A stretch of 64,000 nt of DNA from Corynebacterium breve (GCF_030252165.1 NZ_CP126969.1:1240001-1304000), one strand, 5' to 3'; shown: positions 19,561-28,345, numbered from the stretch's first letter. Made by a program: numbers and translations. Notes: a model not told the origin generated them from the sequence alone.

Positions 19561-20024
19561 TTCGGCTCGTCCGAGGTGAGTTCGAAAAACTCTGGAAGGC
19601 GCGCAGTGCCGCCAAGTCGCAATAACTTCACTTCAGGGCGAAGCCTTACTGCCCGCGTATCGGCCACCGCGTCGTTGTAAAACCGCAGCGCAAGCATAAC
19701 TCGCGCGTCCGCATCAGCCAATTCGGCCGAACCGCTGATGCCACTGCCTGCGATATGACGTCGTAGAGCCCGCTCGCTTTCGGCACGCTGCTCGAATTCA
19801 CCCGGAACTAATCCCATGTGTTCCGCGCGTCGGGCTGCTTCTGAAGCGTCCGGAGACACCGCCGCAATAACCGCTGCCCTCCGATTAAGGGCTGACTCCA
19901 GAGCCGACCTCGCCCTATCCACCCTGACGTGCAGGCGGTCTAGCCGTTGCGCAGTCGAATACGCCCAGGCGAGGAAAAGCGTGACGACGACTGCAAAAAC
20001 CACCCAACCGGTAGTGCTCATCAT
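19557..20024 (-). CDS. LemA-like membrane-anchored protein
   Basis: 155 residues: one N-terminal membrane segment (GWVVFAVVVTLFLAWAYS) followed by a long helical region (LDRLHVRVDRARSALESALNRRAAVIA) and the closing LRFYNDAVADTRAVRLRPE...LPEFFEL. The order resembles the LemA fold (helical bundle with a late YN-x-A-V-x-x-x-N motif and an aromatic end), so I call it LemA-like. Its start overlaps the pimA stop by 4 nt (ATGA), so it is translationally coupled to mannosyltransferase PimA. In M. tuberculosis this slot holds a membrane Nudix protein (Rv2609c, from memory). Function unknown. Confidence 0.65.
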   Translation of the reverse strand: MMSTTGWVVFAVVVTLFLAWAYSTAQRLDRLHVRVDRARSALESALNRRAAVIAAVSPDASEAARRAEHMGLVPGEFEQRAESERALRRHIAGSGISGSAELADADARVMLALRFYNDAVADTRAVRLRPEVKLLRLGGTARLPEFFELTSDEPN

Positions 20025-21109
20025 CGCGCCACCACCGGTGTTCCATCTGCGACTGTCTCATATACGTTGAGCACCTGTGCTGCGACGGTTTGCCAATCGT
20101 ATTGCTTCGCGCGTTCGATTCCCGCCGAGATAAGCTCGTTGCGGCGCTGGTCGTCGTCGATAAGCAAGCGGATGTGCGAAGCCAGCACCTCGTCATCCCC
20201 GACAGGAAAGAGGAGCCCTGCGGGAGATTCGCTTCCGATATCGCACACCGCTGCGAAGGCTTCAAGGTCGCTTGCAACCACGGCGCAGCCGGCGGCCATG
20301 GCCTCCACCAAAACGATTCCGAAGGACTCGCCGCCTGTGTTCGGGGCGACATAGATGTCGGCTCGGCCAAGTATTTCGACCTTCTCCGCTTCACTTACCC
20401 GACCGACAAAATCTACACCTTCGATACTGCGCGGGTGTCCTCCACCAATTACTGTGATCTTCAGATCGCGATCAACCTGGGGCAAAGCGCGTAGCAAAAC
20501 GTCGAGCCCCTTGCGTGGTTCATCGATTCTGCCCAGGAAAACAATCTCGGTGGGCCCTTCCGTGGGCGACTGTCTCGCCGCAGCGAATTTCCGGGTATCA
20601 ACTCCATTCGGAATGAGCACTGGGTCGCCGCCGAGCTGCTCCACCTGCCAGCGCCGGGCCATTTCCGACACCGCGATACCGCCACCAATCTTTTCCAAGT
20701 TGGGTCGCAGCACAGGTTTGACTAGCTGCAGCAGTCGCGAGGAAACAGCCGATGCGTGGTACGTCGCAACAATCGCACCTTCCGCTACCCGAAGCGCTGC
20801 CATCGAGTAGCTGGGCGAGTTCGGCTCGTGAATATGAAGCACGTCAAACTGACCTTGTTTAATAAACTCACGAGCCAGCCTGGTTACCTGAGGCCCAATC
20901 GACAAACGCGCGACCGACCCGTTATACGGGATCGGGATAGCCGCACCACCACGTGTGACAAAGTCCGGCAGTTCTGCCTGAGGCGAAGCGGGACCGAGCA
21001 CCGCGACGTAATGACCTTGCGCACGCAACACGCCCGCAAGGTCAAGGACATGGGCTTGAACCCCTCCGGGTTCGTCGAAAGAATAGGGGCACACGATTCC
21101 GATCCGCAT
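20021..21109 (-). CDS. pimA: Phosphatidylinositol alpha-mannosyltransferase PimA
   Basis: GT4 glycosyltransferase that transfers the first mannose from GDP-mannose to phosphatidylinositol at the inner membrane face. The 362 residues show the PimA N-terminus (MRIGIVCPYSFDEPGGVQ, HVLDLAGVLRAQGH), the acceptor segment PIPYNGSVARLSIGPQV, HIHEPNSPSYSM, and the nucleotide-sugar motifs VFLGRIDEPRKGLDVLL and APNTGGESFGIVLVEAMAAG. ATG 21109 is chosen; the 39 upstream codons are translated patA tail DNA. Five nt after patA, within the PI mannoside operon. Confidence 0.94.
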   Translation of the reverse strand: MRIGIVCPYSFDEPGGVQAHVLDLAGVLRAQGHYVAVLGPASPQAELPDFVTRGGAAIPIPYNGSVARLSIGPQVTRLAREFIKQGQFDVLHIHEPNSPSYSMAALRVAEGAIVATYHASAVSSRLLQLVKPVLRPNLEKIGGGIAVSEMARRWQVEQLGGDPVLIPNGVDTRKFAAARQSPTEGPTEIVFLGRIDEPRKGLDVLLRALPQVDRDLKITVIGGGHPRSIEGVDFVGRVSEAEKVEILGRADIYVAPNTGGESFGIVLVEAMAAGCAVVASDLEAFAAVCDIGSESPAGLLFPVGDDEVLASHIRLLIDDDQRRNELISAGIERAKQYDWQTVAAQVLNVYETVADGTPVVAR

Positions 21110-21113
21110 GGCA

Positions 21114-22034
21114 CTACCCTTTCTTGTCTTTAGTCTTCCGGCTTCGCTTATCGACGATCCACTGTGGTTGCAGCATATGCCAGTCTTCCGGATGCATCGC
21201 GATGTTCGTCGCAAAGCCATCGGCAATACGCTGAGTGGTTTCCTGCAAGCTGGTCACTTCAAGAGAATCCGATACTGACATTCCCCACCCCTGCTTGCCG
21301 TCTTCTTCCGTGAACCAACAGTGGACAACGTGCAAGGCTGCGCCGGTTTCCATGGCTAGCTTCGCCGGTCCAGCTGGCATCGTCGTAGATTCACCGAAGA
21401 ACTCGACAGGCACGCCTCTATCGGTGAGGTCGCGCTCGCCGAGAAGACACACGATTCCTCCGTCGGCCAAGACCTCTTTCAACCTTTCAAAAGGTGGCCT
21501 AGTTCCTCCAGTCAATGGAAGAACTTCGAAACCTAGCGATTCGCGAAAGTTCACAAAAGCTTGGAATAGCACTTCAGGTTTGACGCGCTCTGCGACCGTA
21601 GTGAATTGCCCATAATTCTCGTTGAGCCACATTCCCGCCATATCCCAGTTGCCGCTATGAGGCAACGCCAGAATGACACCACGACCTGAATCCAGAGACG
21701 CCTCAAGGTGCTCGCGCCCCACCAAGTGGTCGGCCAGCTGAGCGATGATTCGGGGGTCTCCAGCCAGCCGTGGCAGGCGAAAGGCTTCACGCCAATATCT
21801 TGCGTAGGAGCGCATCGACGACTTCACCAGTTCTCGCGTGACGTTTTCAGGGCCCACGACGCGACTAAGGTTGCGGCGAAGCATCTCCATGCCGGTGCCG
21901 TCGTGCGAAGCTTTGTCTGCGCCAAAATCAAAAAGTGCCTTGGCAAAATTTTCAGGGAGCTTGCCGACGATTTTCCACCCGGCTAAGTAGCCAGCCGCGA
22001 CAGCGCCTTCCTTTAGAGAGCTGGGGAAAGCCAT
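21114..22034 (-). CDS. patA: Phosphatidylinositol mannoside acyltransferase
   Basis: Transfers a palmitoyl-type acyl group to the first mannose of PI mannosides. It is 306 residues of the HtrB/LpxL-type acyltransferase family, with the catalytic H-x4-D in ALPHSGNWDMAGMW and the downstream LTGGTRPPFERLKEVLADGGIVCLLGERDLT and PAGPAKLAMETGAALHVVHCW. The N-terminus reads GYLAGWKIVGKLPENFA. It lies between pgsA (3 nt) and pimA (5 nt), the conserved operon order, which supports the specific assignment over general lipid A-type acyltransferase. Confidence 0.92.
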   Translation of the reverse strand: MAFPSSLKEGAVAAGYLAGWKIVGKLPENFAKALFDFGADKASHDGTGMEMLRRNLSRVVGPENVTRELVKSSMRSYARYWREAFRLPRLAGDPRIIAQLADHLVGREHLEASLDSGRGVILALPHSGNWDMAGMWLNENYGQFTTVAERVKPEVLFQAFVNFRESLGFEVLPLTGGTRPPFERLKEVLADGGIVCLLGERDLTDRGVPVEFFGESTTMPAGPAKLAMETGAALHVVHCWFTEEDGKQGWGMSVSDSLEVTSLQETTQRIADGFATNIAMHPEDWHMLQPQWIVDKRSRKTKDKKG

Positions 22035-22037
22035 AAG

Positions 22038-22691
22038 TTATTCCTGTTCGGCTTCTTTGCTGCCAGCAGGCGGCGCGACGCGAGTGTTGGACTGTGGGTC
22101 GCGAGAGGCAATATGTAGTCGCTGGACGATAGTAAATAGAGACCCGATAGCGAGTACCCAGAGTGCCGTCTCGATCGCATACGCGACTCCGAACCCTTCC
22201 AGCGCAAGGCCACCGAGGCCTAGGATGAGTCGCTCGGGACGTTCTATGAGGCCACCAACCATCTTCAAGCCACCGGCTTCGCCACGGGCTTTGACGTAGC
22301 TGATGATTTGCGATGCCACTACAACCACCAGTGAGACCGCAACGGTTACCGGATGGGCTTGATCAATATAAACAAGCCAGAATGTGATCGCGGCGAAGAG
22401 CGCACCGTCAGTGATCCTGTCGCAGGAGGCGTCAAGGGTAGCCCCGAAAGCCGTGCCACCCCCTTTGAGCCTAGCCATCGTCCCGTCGACCATATCGAAA
22501 GCCGCGAACAGGGCTGAGAGGATGGCGGCCCATACCAAGTGATCCAGCGGGATTAATACCACAGCAATCGTCACTGTGATGATTGCCCCAACCACGGTCA
22601 CCACATTGGGAGTCAGGCCAACGCGAAGTAGTGACTTGGCTACCGGCTCGATGACTACCGCTGCGGGTTTCCTGCCATGAACGCTAAGCAT
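22038..22691 (-). CDS. pgsA: Phosphatidylinositol phosphate synthase
   Basis: CDP-alcohol phosphatidyltransferase that joins CDP-diacylglycerol and inositol phosphate to make PIP, precursor of phosphatidylinositol and all PI mannosides. The 217 residues have the family signature D-x2-D-G-x2-A-R-x8-G-x3-D-x3-D (DMVDGTMARLKGGG, then FGATLDASCDRITDG) and about six membrane segments. Start ATG 22691 ([13 protein letters not shown]) overlaps the HIT gene stop by 8 nt. A hydrophilic tail (ASRDPQSNTRVAPPAGSKEAEQE) ends the protein. Confidence 0.93.
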   Translation of the reverse strand: MLSVHGRKPAAVVIEPVAKSLLRVGLTPNVVTVVGAIITVTIAVVLIPLDHLVWAAILSALFAAFDMVDGTMARLKGGGTAFGATLDASCDRITDGALFAAITFWLVYIDQAHPVTVAVSLVVVVASQIISYVKARGEAGGLKMVGGLIERPERLILGLGGLALEGFGVAYAIETALWVLAIGSLFTIVQRLHIASRDPQSNTRVAPPAGSKEAEQE

Positions 22692-23316
22692 CGCGTTGCT
22701 CCTCACGCAGCTGATCTGCTAACACGATCTCTTTCCATCCTTCAGCGAGCAATGCATGGGAATCGCGGAGCAATTGTGGCAGGACCTTCGTTTCGCCCAA
22801 AACCGTCATGAAATTGGCGTCGCCAGTCCACCGCGGAACAATGTGCAGATGAAGGTGATCGCTTATCGAACCTCCGGACGCTTTGCCAAGATTAAACCCC
22901 ACGTTAATTGCCTCTGGGCGCGAAACGTGTTTCAGCGTTCGTACAGCTAGCTTGGTAAAGGCCATCAGCTCCGCCGTCTCGTCTTGGGTGAGGTCTTCAA
23001 GATTCGCGACCTTACGATAAGGCACAACCATGAGATGACCCGAGTTATACGGGTACAGATTCATCAAGGCGTACACGAAGCTTCCGCGGGCAACAATCAA
23101 AGCGTCTTCGTCTGACTGCTCGGGAGCAGCAACAAATGGATCGTCGCTTGAGCTATGAGCAGAGTGTTCATCATCCACTGGGACCTGGGTGATGTACTCC
23201 GCCCGGTAAGGCGCCCACAGGCGTTCCAACCGATCCGGCTGGCCGACGCCCGTGTCCGTGTACGCCTCTAGTTGTTCTGCTTCACTTTCACCGTGATTAC
23301 CCACGTCGCGCGGCAA
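22684..23316 (-). CDS. HIT-domain protein (dinucleotide polyphosphate phosphorylase-like)
   Basis: About 210 residues with the histidine triad [12 protein letters not shown], the preceding [11 protein letters not shown], and the sequence [22 protein letters not shown]. It resembles the mycobacterial Rv2613c protein, described as an Ap4A phosphorylase. The start is uncertain: TTG 23316 has GAGGAG just upstream and I use it; ATG 23352 or GTG 23304 are alternatives. All overlap or abut the thrS stop at 23297, so translation is coupled to thrS. Leads the PI mannoside genes in the operon. Confidence 0.85.
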   Translation of the reverse strand: MPRDVGNHGESEAEQLEAYTDTGVGQPDRLERLWAPYRAEYITQVPVDDEHSAHSSSDDPFVAAPEQSDEDALIVARGSFVYALMNLYPYNSGHLMVVPYRKVANLEDLTQDETAELMAFTKLAVRTLKHVSRPEAINVGFNLGKASGGSISDHLHLHIVPRWTGDANFMTVLGETKVLPQLLRDSHALLAEGWKEIVLADQLREEQRDA

Positions 23317-25363
23317 TGTTCTCCTCATTCGGTTGCTCGTTGATTCGTTCACGAATCCAGCCCTCGATGATAGTCACTGCCTCGTCAACGGGCACGCCAT
23401 TAACTTGCGATCCATCCAGGAAGCGGAAACTGACGGCGTCAGCTTCGACGTCTCGTGCGCCTGCCAGCAGCATGAATGGGATCTTGTTCTGAGTGTGCGT
23501 ACGAATCTTCTTCTGCATGCGATCGTCGGAAGTATCAACTTCGGCACGAATTCCCTTGGCACGGAGCTTCTTCGCTACCTCATCGAGATGTGGCGCAAAG
23601 TCGTCAGCGACCGGGATGCCCATAACTTGGTGCGGTGCAAGCCACGCTGGGAAGGCGCCGGCGTAGTGCTCCAAGAGCACACCGAAAAAGCGCTCGATGG
23701 AACCAAAAAGCGCGCGGTGAATCATAATCGGGCGCTTCTTCGTGCCGTCCGATGCGGTGTACTCCAGCTCGAAACGCTCGGGAAGATTGAAGTCGAGCTG
23801 AACGGTAGACATCTGCCAGGTACGGCCGATAGCGTCTCGCGCCTGAACGGAAATCTTCGGGCCATAGAAGGCCGCACCAGCGGGGTCAGGAACGAGCTCA
23901 AGACCAGATTTCTCTGCCACGTTTTGCAGAATCTGGGTAGACCGCTCCCACACGTCATCATCGCCAATAAACTTTTCTGGATCCTTCGTGGAAAGTTCCA
24001 AGTAAAAGTCGTCCAGGCCGTAGTCCTTCAGCAGCGAAATGATGAACTCAATCACGCTGGTGAGTTCGTCCTCAAGCTGTTCTTCCGTGCAATAGATGTG
24101 GGCATCGTCCTGCGTAAAACCACGAGCGCGGGTCAAACCATGAATCACGCCGGACTTTTCGTAGCGATACACGGTACCGAACTCAAAGATGCGCAGCGGC
24201 AGTTCTCGGTAAGAACGACCGCGCGACGAGAAGATCAAGTTGTGCATCGGGCAGTTCATCGGCTTGGCATAGTAATCCTGCGCCTGCTTGGTGACATTGC
24301 CTTCGTCGTCAGTTTCACCGTCGAGCTTCATCGGCGGGAACATGCCGTCCGAATACCAGTCAAGGTGCCCGGATTTCTTGAACAACTCACCCTTGGTGAT
24401 GTGTGGAGTGTTTACAAACGAGTAACCGGCCTCAATGTGGCGACGACGGGAGTGCTCTTCCATCTCCAAGCGAATGATTCCGCCGTTGGGGTGGAACACA
24501 GGGAATCCAGAACCGATCTCGTCAGGGAACGAGAAAAGGTCAAGCTCTGCGCCCAGTCGGCGGTGGTCACGCTTCTCCGCCTCGGCGAGCATGGTTTGGT
24601 ACTCGTCTAGCTTTTCTTTGGTTTCCCATGCAGTACCGTACACACGCTGGAGCCCCGCGTTGGACTGATCGCCGCGCCAGTACGCTGCCGACGAGCGGGT
24701 CAACGCGAAAGCTGGGATGTAACGGGTCGTCGGTACGTGTGGGCCGCGACAGAGATCATGCCACTCAGTCTCGTTGGTTCGAGGATTGACGTTTGCATAG
24801 TAGGTAAGCTCGCCTGCGCCCACTTCGGTAGCTTCGTCGGAATCTGGGTCGACATTGCCCTTGTCCTGGACGAGTTCGAGTTTGAACGGCTCGTTCTTGA
24901 GATCCTCGGCAGCTTCTTCGGTCGAGGTGTAGACCCCCCGAACGAATTTCTGACCTGACTTAATTATCTTCTTCATGCGCTTTTCCAGCGTCTTAAGATC
25001 TTCCGGAGTGAACGGATCTTTGACATCGAAGTCGTAGTAGAAACCGTTCTCAATCGCGGGGCCAATTCCCAACTTGGTGCCCGGGAATTCTGCTTGCACC
25101 GCCTGCGCTAGCACGTGCGCACAGGAGTGGCGGATCACGCCACGCCCCTCTTCTGACGAAGCAGGCACAGGCGTGAATTCGCCATCCGTCTCTGGAACGT
25201 GCGCCAGATCCTTCAGGGTTCCTTCTGCATCCATAACACAGACGATTGCGTCTGGGCCTTTGTTCGGCAGATCTAATTCACGCATCGCCGCGCCGACTGC
25301 AGTTCCTGCGGGAACATGGAAGGGGGTGAGAGTGATGGAAGGCGAGGCTACGTCGTTAGCCAT
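23297..25363 (-). CDS. thrS: Threonyl-tRNA synthetase
   Basis: Class II synthetase that charges tRNA-Thr and edits Ser-tRNA. The 688 residues run TGS-like N-terminus, editing domain with [11 protein letters not shown], catalytic domain with zinc ligands in [17 protein letters not shown] and [13 protein letters not shown], motif 2 [13 protein letters not shown], and the anticodon-binding C-terminus ([37 protein letters not shown]). First gene of the PI mannoside operon, with a 160-nt leader after the DyP gene. Confidence 0.97.
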   Translation of the reverse strand: MANDVASPSITLTPFHVPAGTAVGAAMRELDLPNKGPDAIVCVMDAEGTLKDLAHVPETDGEFTPVPASSEEGRGVIRHSCAHVLAQAVQAEFPGTKLGIGPAIENGFYYDFDVKDPFTPEDLKTLEKRMKKIIKSGQKFVRGVYTSTEEAAEDLKNEPFKLELVQDKGNVDPDSDEATEVGAGELTYYANVNPRTNETEWHDLCRGPHVPTTRYIPAFALTRSSAAYWRGDQSNAGLQRVYGTAWETKEKLDEYQTMLAEAEKRDHRRLGAELDLFSFPDEIGSGFPVFHPNGGIIRLEMEEHSRRRHIEAGYSFVNTPHITKGELFKKSGHLDWYSDGMFPPMKLDGETDDEGNVTKQAQDYYAKPMNCPMHNLIFSSRGRSYRELPLRIFEFGTVYRYEKSGVIHGLTRARGFTQDDAHIYCTEEQLEDELTSVIEFIISLLKDYGLDDFYLELSTKDPEKFIGDDDVWERSTQILQNVAEKSGLELVPDPAGAAFYGPKISVQARDAIGRTWQMSTVQLDFNLPERFELEYTASDGTKKRPIMIHRALFGSIERFFGVLLEHYAGAFPAWLAPHQVMGIPVADDFAPHLDEVAKKLRAKGIRAEVDTSDDRMQKKIRTHTQNKIPFMLLAGARDVEADAVSFRFLDGSQVNGVPVDEAVTIIEGWIRERINEQPNEENIAARRG

Positions 25364-25429
25364 AGAAAGTGCGCTCCTTTGCGCTCATGCGTCGGCGGCA
25401 TACCTGGCCGCCAACGCGCTGCTAGCATG

Positions 25430-25446
25430 AAAAACCCCGCGAGGGG
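25430..25446 (-). terminator. Short GC hairpin with T-run between DyP gene and thrS
   Basis: On the minus strand CCCC-TCGC-GGGG-TTTTT, about 80 nt after the DyP stop and 67 nt before the thrS start. A plausible intrinsic terminator for the DyP operon. Because a TAGACT hexamer lies about 20 nt upstream, it could also attenuate a thrS leader. Confidence 0.5.
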
Positions 25447-25524
25447 CTGGGCCACAGTCTACTCCCCTTGTGAAAGAAACTCTGGTTTAGGCCTGTCCTT
25501 CATGCCAGCAGGTGTGCGCCCACT

Positions 25525-26757
25525 CTAAGCGTCGTCCGCAAACAAGCTTTCTGCCCAGTAATGATCGCCATCGCCGTCAACCGAGACTCCTGGTGGGACC
25601 CAATACACGGCAGAGCCGATATGGGTGATCCAGATATTCAGACGATCTGATTCGTCAAGCCGCTGCTGGATAGGAACGTATTGCTTCACTGGATCTTTTT
25701 GGAAAGTGATGAACACCAATCCAGCGTTTGACAGCTGTCCGAGAGCCGGATCGGGCTGAACATCGTAGTTATATGGTCGGCGCTTTATCTTTTGCTCGGG
25801 GGCGTCCTCGGGAGCTGTTGCTCGCGCCATGTGCGAATTCTTATCGATCAGCGGGAGGCCGTACTTATCCGTCGCAGAAAAGTCAGGTTGATCGAATTCT
25901 TCACCGCCGCTAAGTGGGGCGCCCTTTTCCAAGTCACGACCAATGGATTCTTCGCGAGAAGCGCGATCAAGCATCTCCCACGTATCCAAGTTCATGTTGA
26001 TGCGGCGCACGACCATCGATGTTCCACCGATCAAGAAGTCCGCGCCTTGGTCAATCCAGACTTGCTCCTTGTACTCTTCCGCGTTGTGCGGGTTAACTGT
26101 TCCATCGACCTGGCCGAACAGGTTCCGCGGGGTCTTACCTTTCTCGATTGCGCCATCGGCGTTCAAGAATCCCTGCTGGAGCCAGCCGGTTTCGGCATAA
26201 TCCATCGCTGCCCGCACCATGTGGCGCATCGCGTGCGATGCCATAATTGGGTCATCAGAACAGATCTGCAAGACAAAATCCGACTGTCCCCACTTTTCAT
26301 CAAGTTGGTCCAGTGAAAATTCAGGCAGTGGCTGGAGCCAATCAGGCTGCTTGTCGACGAGATCTGCAACTTCAAATACGCGCGGTCCGATTCCGCAGGT
26401 GATCGTAAGGTTGGCAGGGGCAGTTACCATTTCAGGCTCGAGAGAGCCGAGCGGGACCTTTCCCGCGCACAATGAACGTGCGTCTTCCGTCCACAGTCGC
26501 AAGAGTCTTGTGACAGTGGTTCGGTCTGCATCTTCCTTCAAGTTGAAGGAAATCAGATTTAGGTTCGCCTGTACCGGAGTTTCGATACCGGCTTGGTGCG
26601 GGCCATCGAAATCGACGATGGCCGCGGTTAAGCGGGTCTCGGCATCCGACGCGGCATCAACCTTTTGTGCATCGCCTGCGTTTGCGCAGCTGGCGAGCGC
26701 TGCCGCCGAAGCCGCAACAGTTGCACCGGCCATGAAGCCACGACGTGATACTGACAT
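25525..26757 (-). CDS. Tat-exported DyP-type heme peroxidase
   Basis: Dye-decolourising peroxidase, 410 residues, exported folded through the Tat pathway. The N-terminus has the twin-arginine motif SRRGFMAG and an Ala-rich core ending LASCANAGDA; the Cys makes a lipoprotein form possible. The DyP signature GxxDG is in FGQVDGTVNPH, the proximal heme histidine is expected in NSHMARATAPED, and RRPYNYD follows as in DyP class A/B enzymes. It lies 53 nt after the PCuAC-like gene, last of a three-gene unit with CopC-like and PCuAC-like genes, suggesting a copper-linked maturation or redox role. EfeB-like iron function is the alternative, but no efeU or efeO adjoins. Confidence 0.88.
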   Translation of the reverse strand: MSVSRRGFMAGATVAASAAALASCANAGDAQKVDAASDAETRLTAAIVDFDGPHQAGIETPVQANLNLISFNLKEDADRTTVTRLLRLWTEDARSLCAGKVPLGSLEPEMVTAPANLTITCGIGPRVFEVADLVDKQPDWLQPLPEFSLDQLDEKWGQSDFVLQICSDDPIMASHAMRHMVRAAMDYAETGWLQQGFLNADGAIEKGKTPRNLFGQVDGTVNPHNAEEYKEQVWIDQGADFLIGGTSMVVRRINMNLDTWEMLDRASREESIGRDLEKGAPLSGGEEFDQPDFSATDKYGLPLIDKNSHMARATAPEDAPEQKIKRRPYNYDVQPDPALGQLSNAGLVFITFQKDPVKQYVPIQQRLDESDRLNIWITHIGSAVYWVPPGVSVDGDGDHYWAESLFADDA

Positions 26758-26810
26758 GAAACTATCCCTGCTCTCTACTTACGTTTTTCCAAAGTGGATT
26801 CAGCTGACTA

Positions 26811-27461
26811 CTAGTGGGCCATCTCGCCCATGTCGCCTTCCATCTCGCCCATGTCGTGGGTCATTTTCTCTTCTGGGTTGTGGCCTTCGAGAGAGCCGTC
26901 GCCACCGTAGTTCTCGTCGCCAGGGAGCAGCGTACGAACTGGAACATCCTTAAAGTCGTAGGTGTTGCCCTCTACATCCTTGATGACAACTTCACCAATG
27001 GTGTCACCGGCCTCGATTGCTTCATCAAACCCCATGATCATAAAGTGATCAGCGCCCGGCTTCAGCTCGTAGGTTCCGTTGGCGGGCACGACGAAGCCGC
27101 CAGGCTTTTCCATCATGACGCCATCGATAACCTCGTGGAGCTCGTACATCTTTGCACCGAGATCAGTTTCGAATTCAACAATGTTGATGTCCTTGTCGGT
27201 GTTGTTGACAAGAGTGCCGAACATGCCAGTCATACCCTTGCCTGCCTCCATTGCGCGGACAACAGGCTCTTCGAACATGATGTCTTGTTCAGCAGCCTTT
27301 TCGGTGGTGGTGTCCTCTGCAGAAGACTCAGAAGATGCTGCAGTGGATGCGGCCGAAGACTCTGTAGCAGTGTCCTCGGTAGTGCCGTTCTCGCTCGAAC
27401 AAGCAGTGAGTGCTGCCGCGGTTGCCAGAATTGCAATACCGGAGATTAGACGACGAGACAT
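26811..27461 (-). CDS. PCu(A)C-family copper chaperone lipoprotein
   Basis: 216-residue lipoprotein (MSRRLISGIAILATAAALTAC, lipobox LTAC) with a long Ser/Thr/Glu linker and a PCuAC domain. The family copper ligands H-x(n)-M-x(n)-H-x-M are seen as LHEVIDGVMM then LKPGADHFMIMGF. A Met/His/Glu-rich tail (MTHDMGEMEGDMGEMAH) is an additional likely Cu(I) site. PCuAC proteins deliver Cu(I) to extracytoplasmic cuproenzymes such as cytochrome oxidase CuA. Between the CopC-like (28 nt) and DyP (53 nt) genes, apparently one transcript. Confidence 0.87.
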   Translation of the reverse strand: MSRRLISGIAILATAAALTACSSENGTTEDTATESSAASTAASSESSAEDTTTEKAAEQDIMFEEPVVRAMEAGKGMTGMFGTLVNNTDKDINIVEFETDLGAKMYELHEVIDGVMMEKPGGFVVPANGTYELKPGADHFMIMGFDEAIEAGDTIGEVVIKDVEGNTYDFKDVPVRTLLPGDENYGGDGSLEGHNPEEKMTHDMGEMEGDMGEMAH

Positions 27462-27489
27462 GGTGAAGTGCTCCTTTTAGGAAGTTGGG

Positions 27490-28023
27490 TTATTTGCGCC
27501 CTTTGGAGGCAATGAGAATGCCACCTACTGCGAGCGCGGCAACTAACAGGCCTACTGCAATCCATATCCACGGGTTCACACTTGCTGAGTCCTCTTCTGC
27601 AGCAGTGATTACCACTGCATCGTCGCTGCCCGAGGACTCGTCTTCACCCGCGACCTTGAAATTGGTCATGCCACGGGTTGAATGGCCATCAGAAGACGTG
27701 ATTTGAAACCCAATCCGGTAATTTCCGGGGCCAGGTTCCACGTCTTTGGGAACGGCAATAGAGACCCAGCGTTGGTCTACCGTTGGCGTACCAGAGAAAA
27801 GAACCTCGTCGGTATCGGCGTCTGAGACGGCAAATGTGTTGAAATCTTCCTTGACGTAACCAGAAAACTCCAGTGCAATCACGTCAGGAAATTCTTGGAG
27901 CTCGTCTCCGTTTGCGGGATTTCCACCAATGACCGAATCGTGCGCGCCAGCAAATGGTGCTGACATCGCAATCATCAAGCTTGCACTTGCAATAGCGGTG
28001 CTAAGGCGGAGAATCGAACGCAC
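27490..28023 (-). CDS. CopC-domain copper resistance protein, membrane-anchored
   Basis: 177 residues: signal peptide (RSILRLSTAIASASLMIAMS, cleaved after AGA), then a CopC beta-barrel starting directly with the copper-binding histidine in AHDSVIGGNPANGDEL. The Cys-free barrel continues through FQITSSDGHSTRGMTNFKV, and a C-terminal membrane segment (WIWIAVGLLVAALAVGGILIA) with KGRK follows. CopC proteins bind Cu(II) outside the membrane. GTG 28023 is used (AAAGGAG 10 nt upstream); the longer frame reads promoter DNA. First gene of the CopC - PCuAC - DyP unit, preceded by two GC-tract palindromes. Confidence 0.86.
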   Translation of the reverse strand: MRSILRLSTAIASASLMIAMSAPFAGAHDSVIGGNPANGDELQEFPDVIALEFSGYVKEDFNTFAVSDADTDEVLFSGTPTVDQRWVSIAVPKDVEPGPGNYRIGFQITSSDGHSTRGMTNFKVAGEDESSGSDDAVVITAAEEDSASVNPWIWIAVGLLVAALAVGGILIASKGRK

Positions 28024-28091
28024 TGAAGTCTTGCTCCTTTGTGGATTAGTTGTCTTGCGTGGCAAATTATCCTGCCAATTAACAACGACGA

Positions 28092-28105
28092 TACCCCCTT
28101 GAGGG
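28092..28105 (-). promoter_or_regulatory. GC-tract half-palindrome near the copC promoter
   Basis: TACC-CCCTTGAGGG contains CCCT-TG-AGGG, about 70 nt upstream of the copC start. On the minus strand it lies just upstream of GATAAT (a fair -10 box), roughly over the expected -35. Similar C-tract/G-tract operators are typical of CsoR-type copper sensors. Assignment is inference. Confidence 0.4.
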
Positions 28106-28172
28106 ACCGTCATGGGAGTTGTCGGTGCCCAGTGAATAAAAGTTCCGCACCACTGTTGCCACCGACCCTCAC

Positions 28173-28191
28173 CCACCCCTTACAGGGGTGG
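28173..28191 (-). promoter_or_regulatory. Perfect 19-bp GC-tract palindrome upstream of copC
   Basis: CCACCCCT-TAC-AGGGGTGG, 8-bp arms with a 3-nt centre, about 150 nt upstream of the copC start. The architecture resembles CsoR operators (C-tract, short centre, G-tract). A hairpin role is less likely because no T-run follows on either strand. Confidence 0.45.
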
Positions 28192-28277
28192 AGGTAACAC
28201 TAAAACCAAACATAAACGGTGACATGTCCGCTTATTTACCGACCTCAAAGTAGTTGGTTCTTTCGGAGGAAAGGAAT

Positions 28278-28311
28278 GACCCTGACGTCGAGTAACATCG
28301 GCGTCAGGGTC
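28278..28311 (-). terminator. Terminator of the MFS transporter gene
   Basis: Perfect 10-bp stem GACCCTGACG/CGTCAGGGTC with a 14-nt loop, followed on the minus strand by ATTCCTTTCC, 35 nt beyond the MFS stop. It insulates the copC promoter region. Confidence 0.78.
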
Positions 28312-28345
28312 AGTCTGTTCCTTGTCGGAACAGCAAGAATGTTCT

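Noticed and set aside
23304..23352. Certain choice of the HIT protein start
   Set aside because: Three starts (ATG 23352, TTG 23316, GTG 23304) are compatible; TTG is preferred on ribosome-site spacing only.
23333..24610. Plus-strand reading frame (425 codons) opposite thrS
   Set aside because: Antisense shadow of the threonyl-tRNA synthetase gene; no family signature.
25364..25524. T-box riboswitch before thrS
   Set aside because: No specifier loop, no conserved T-box sequence and too short a leader.
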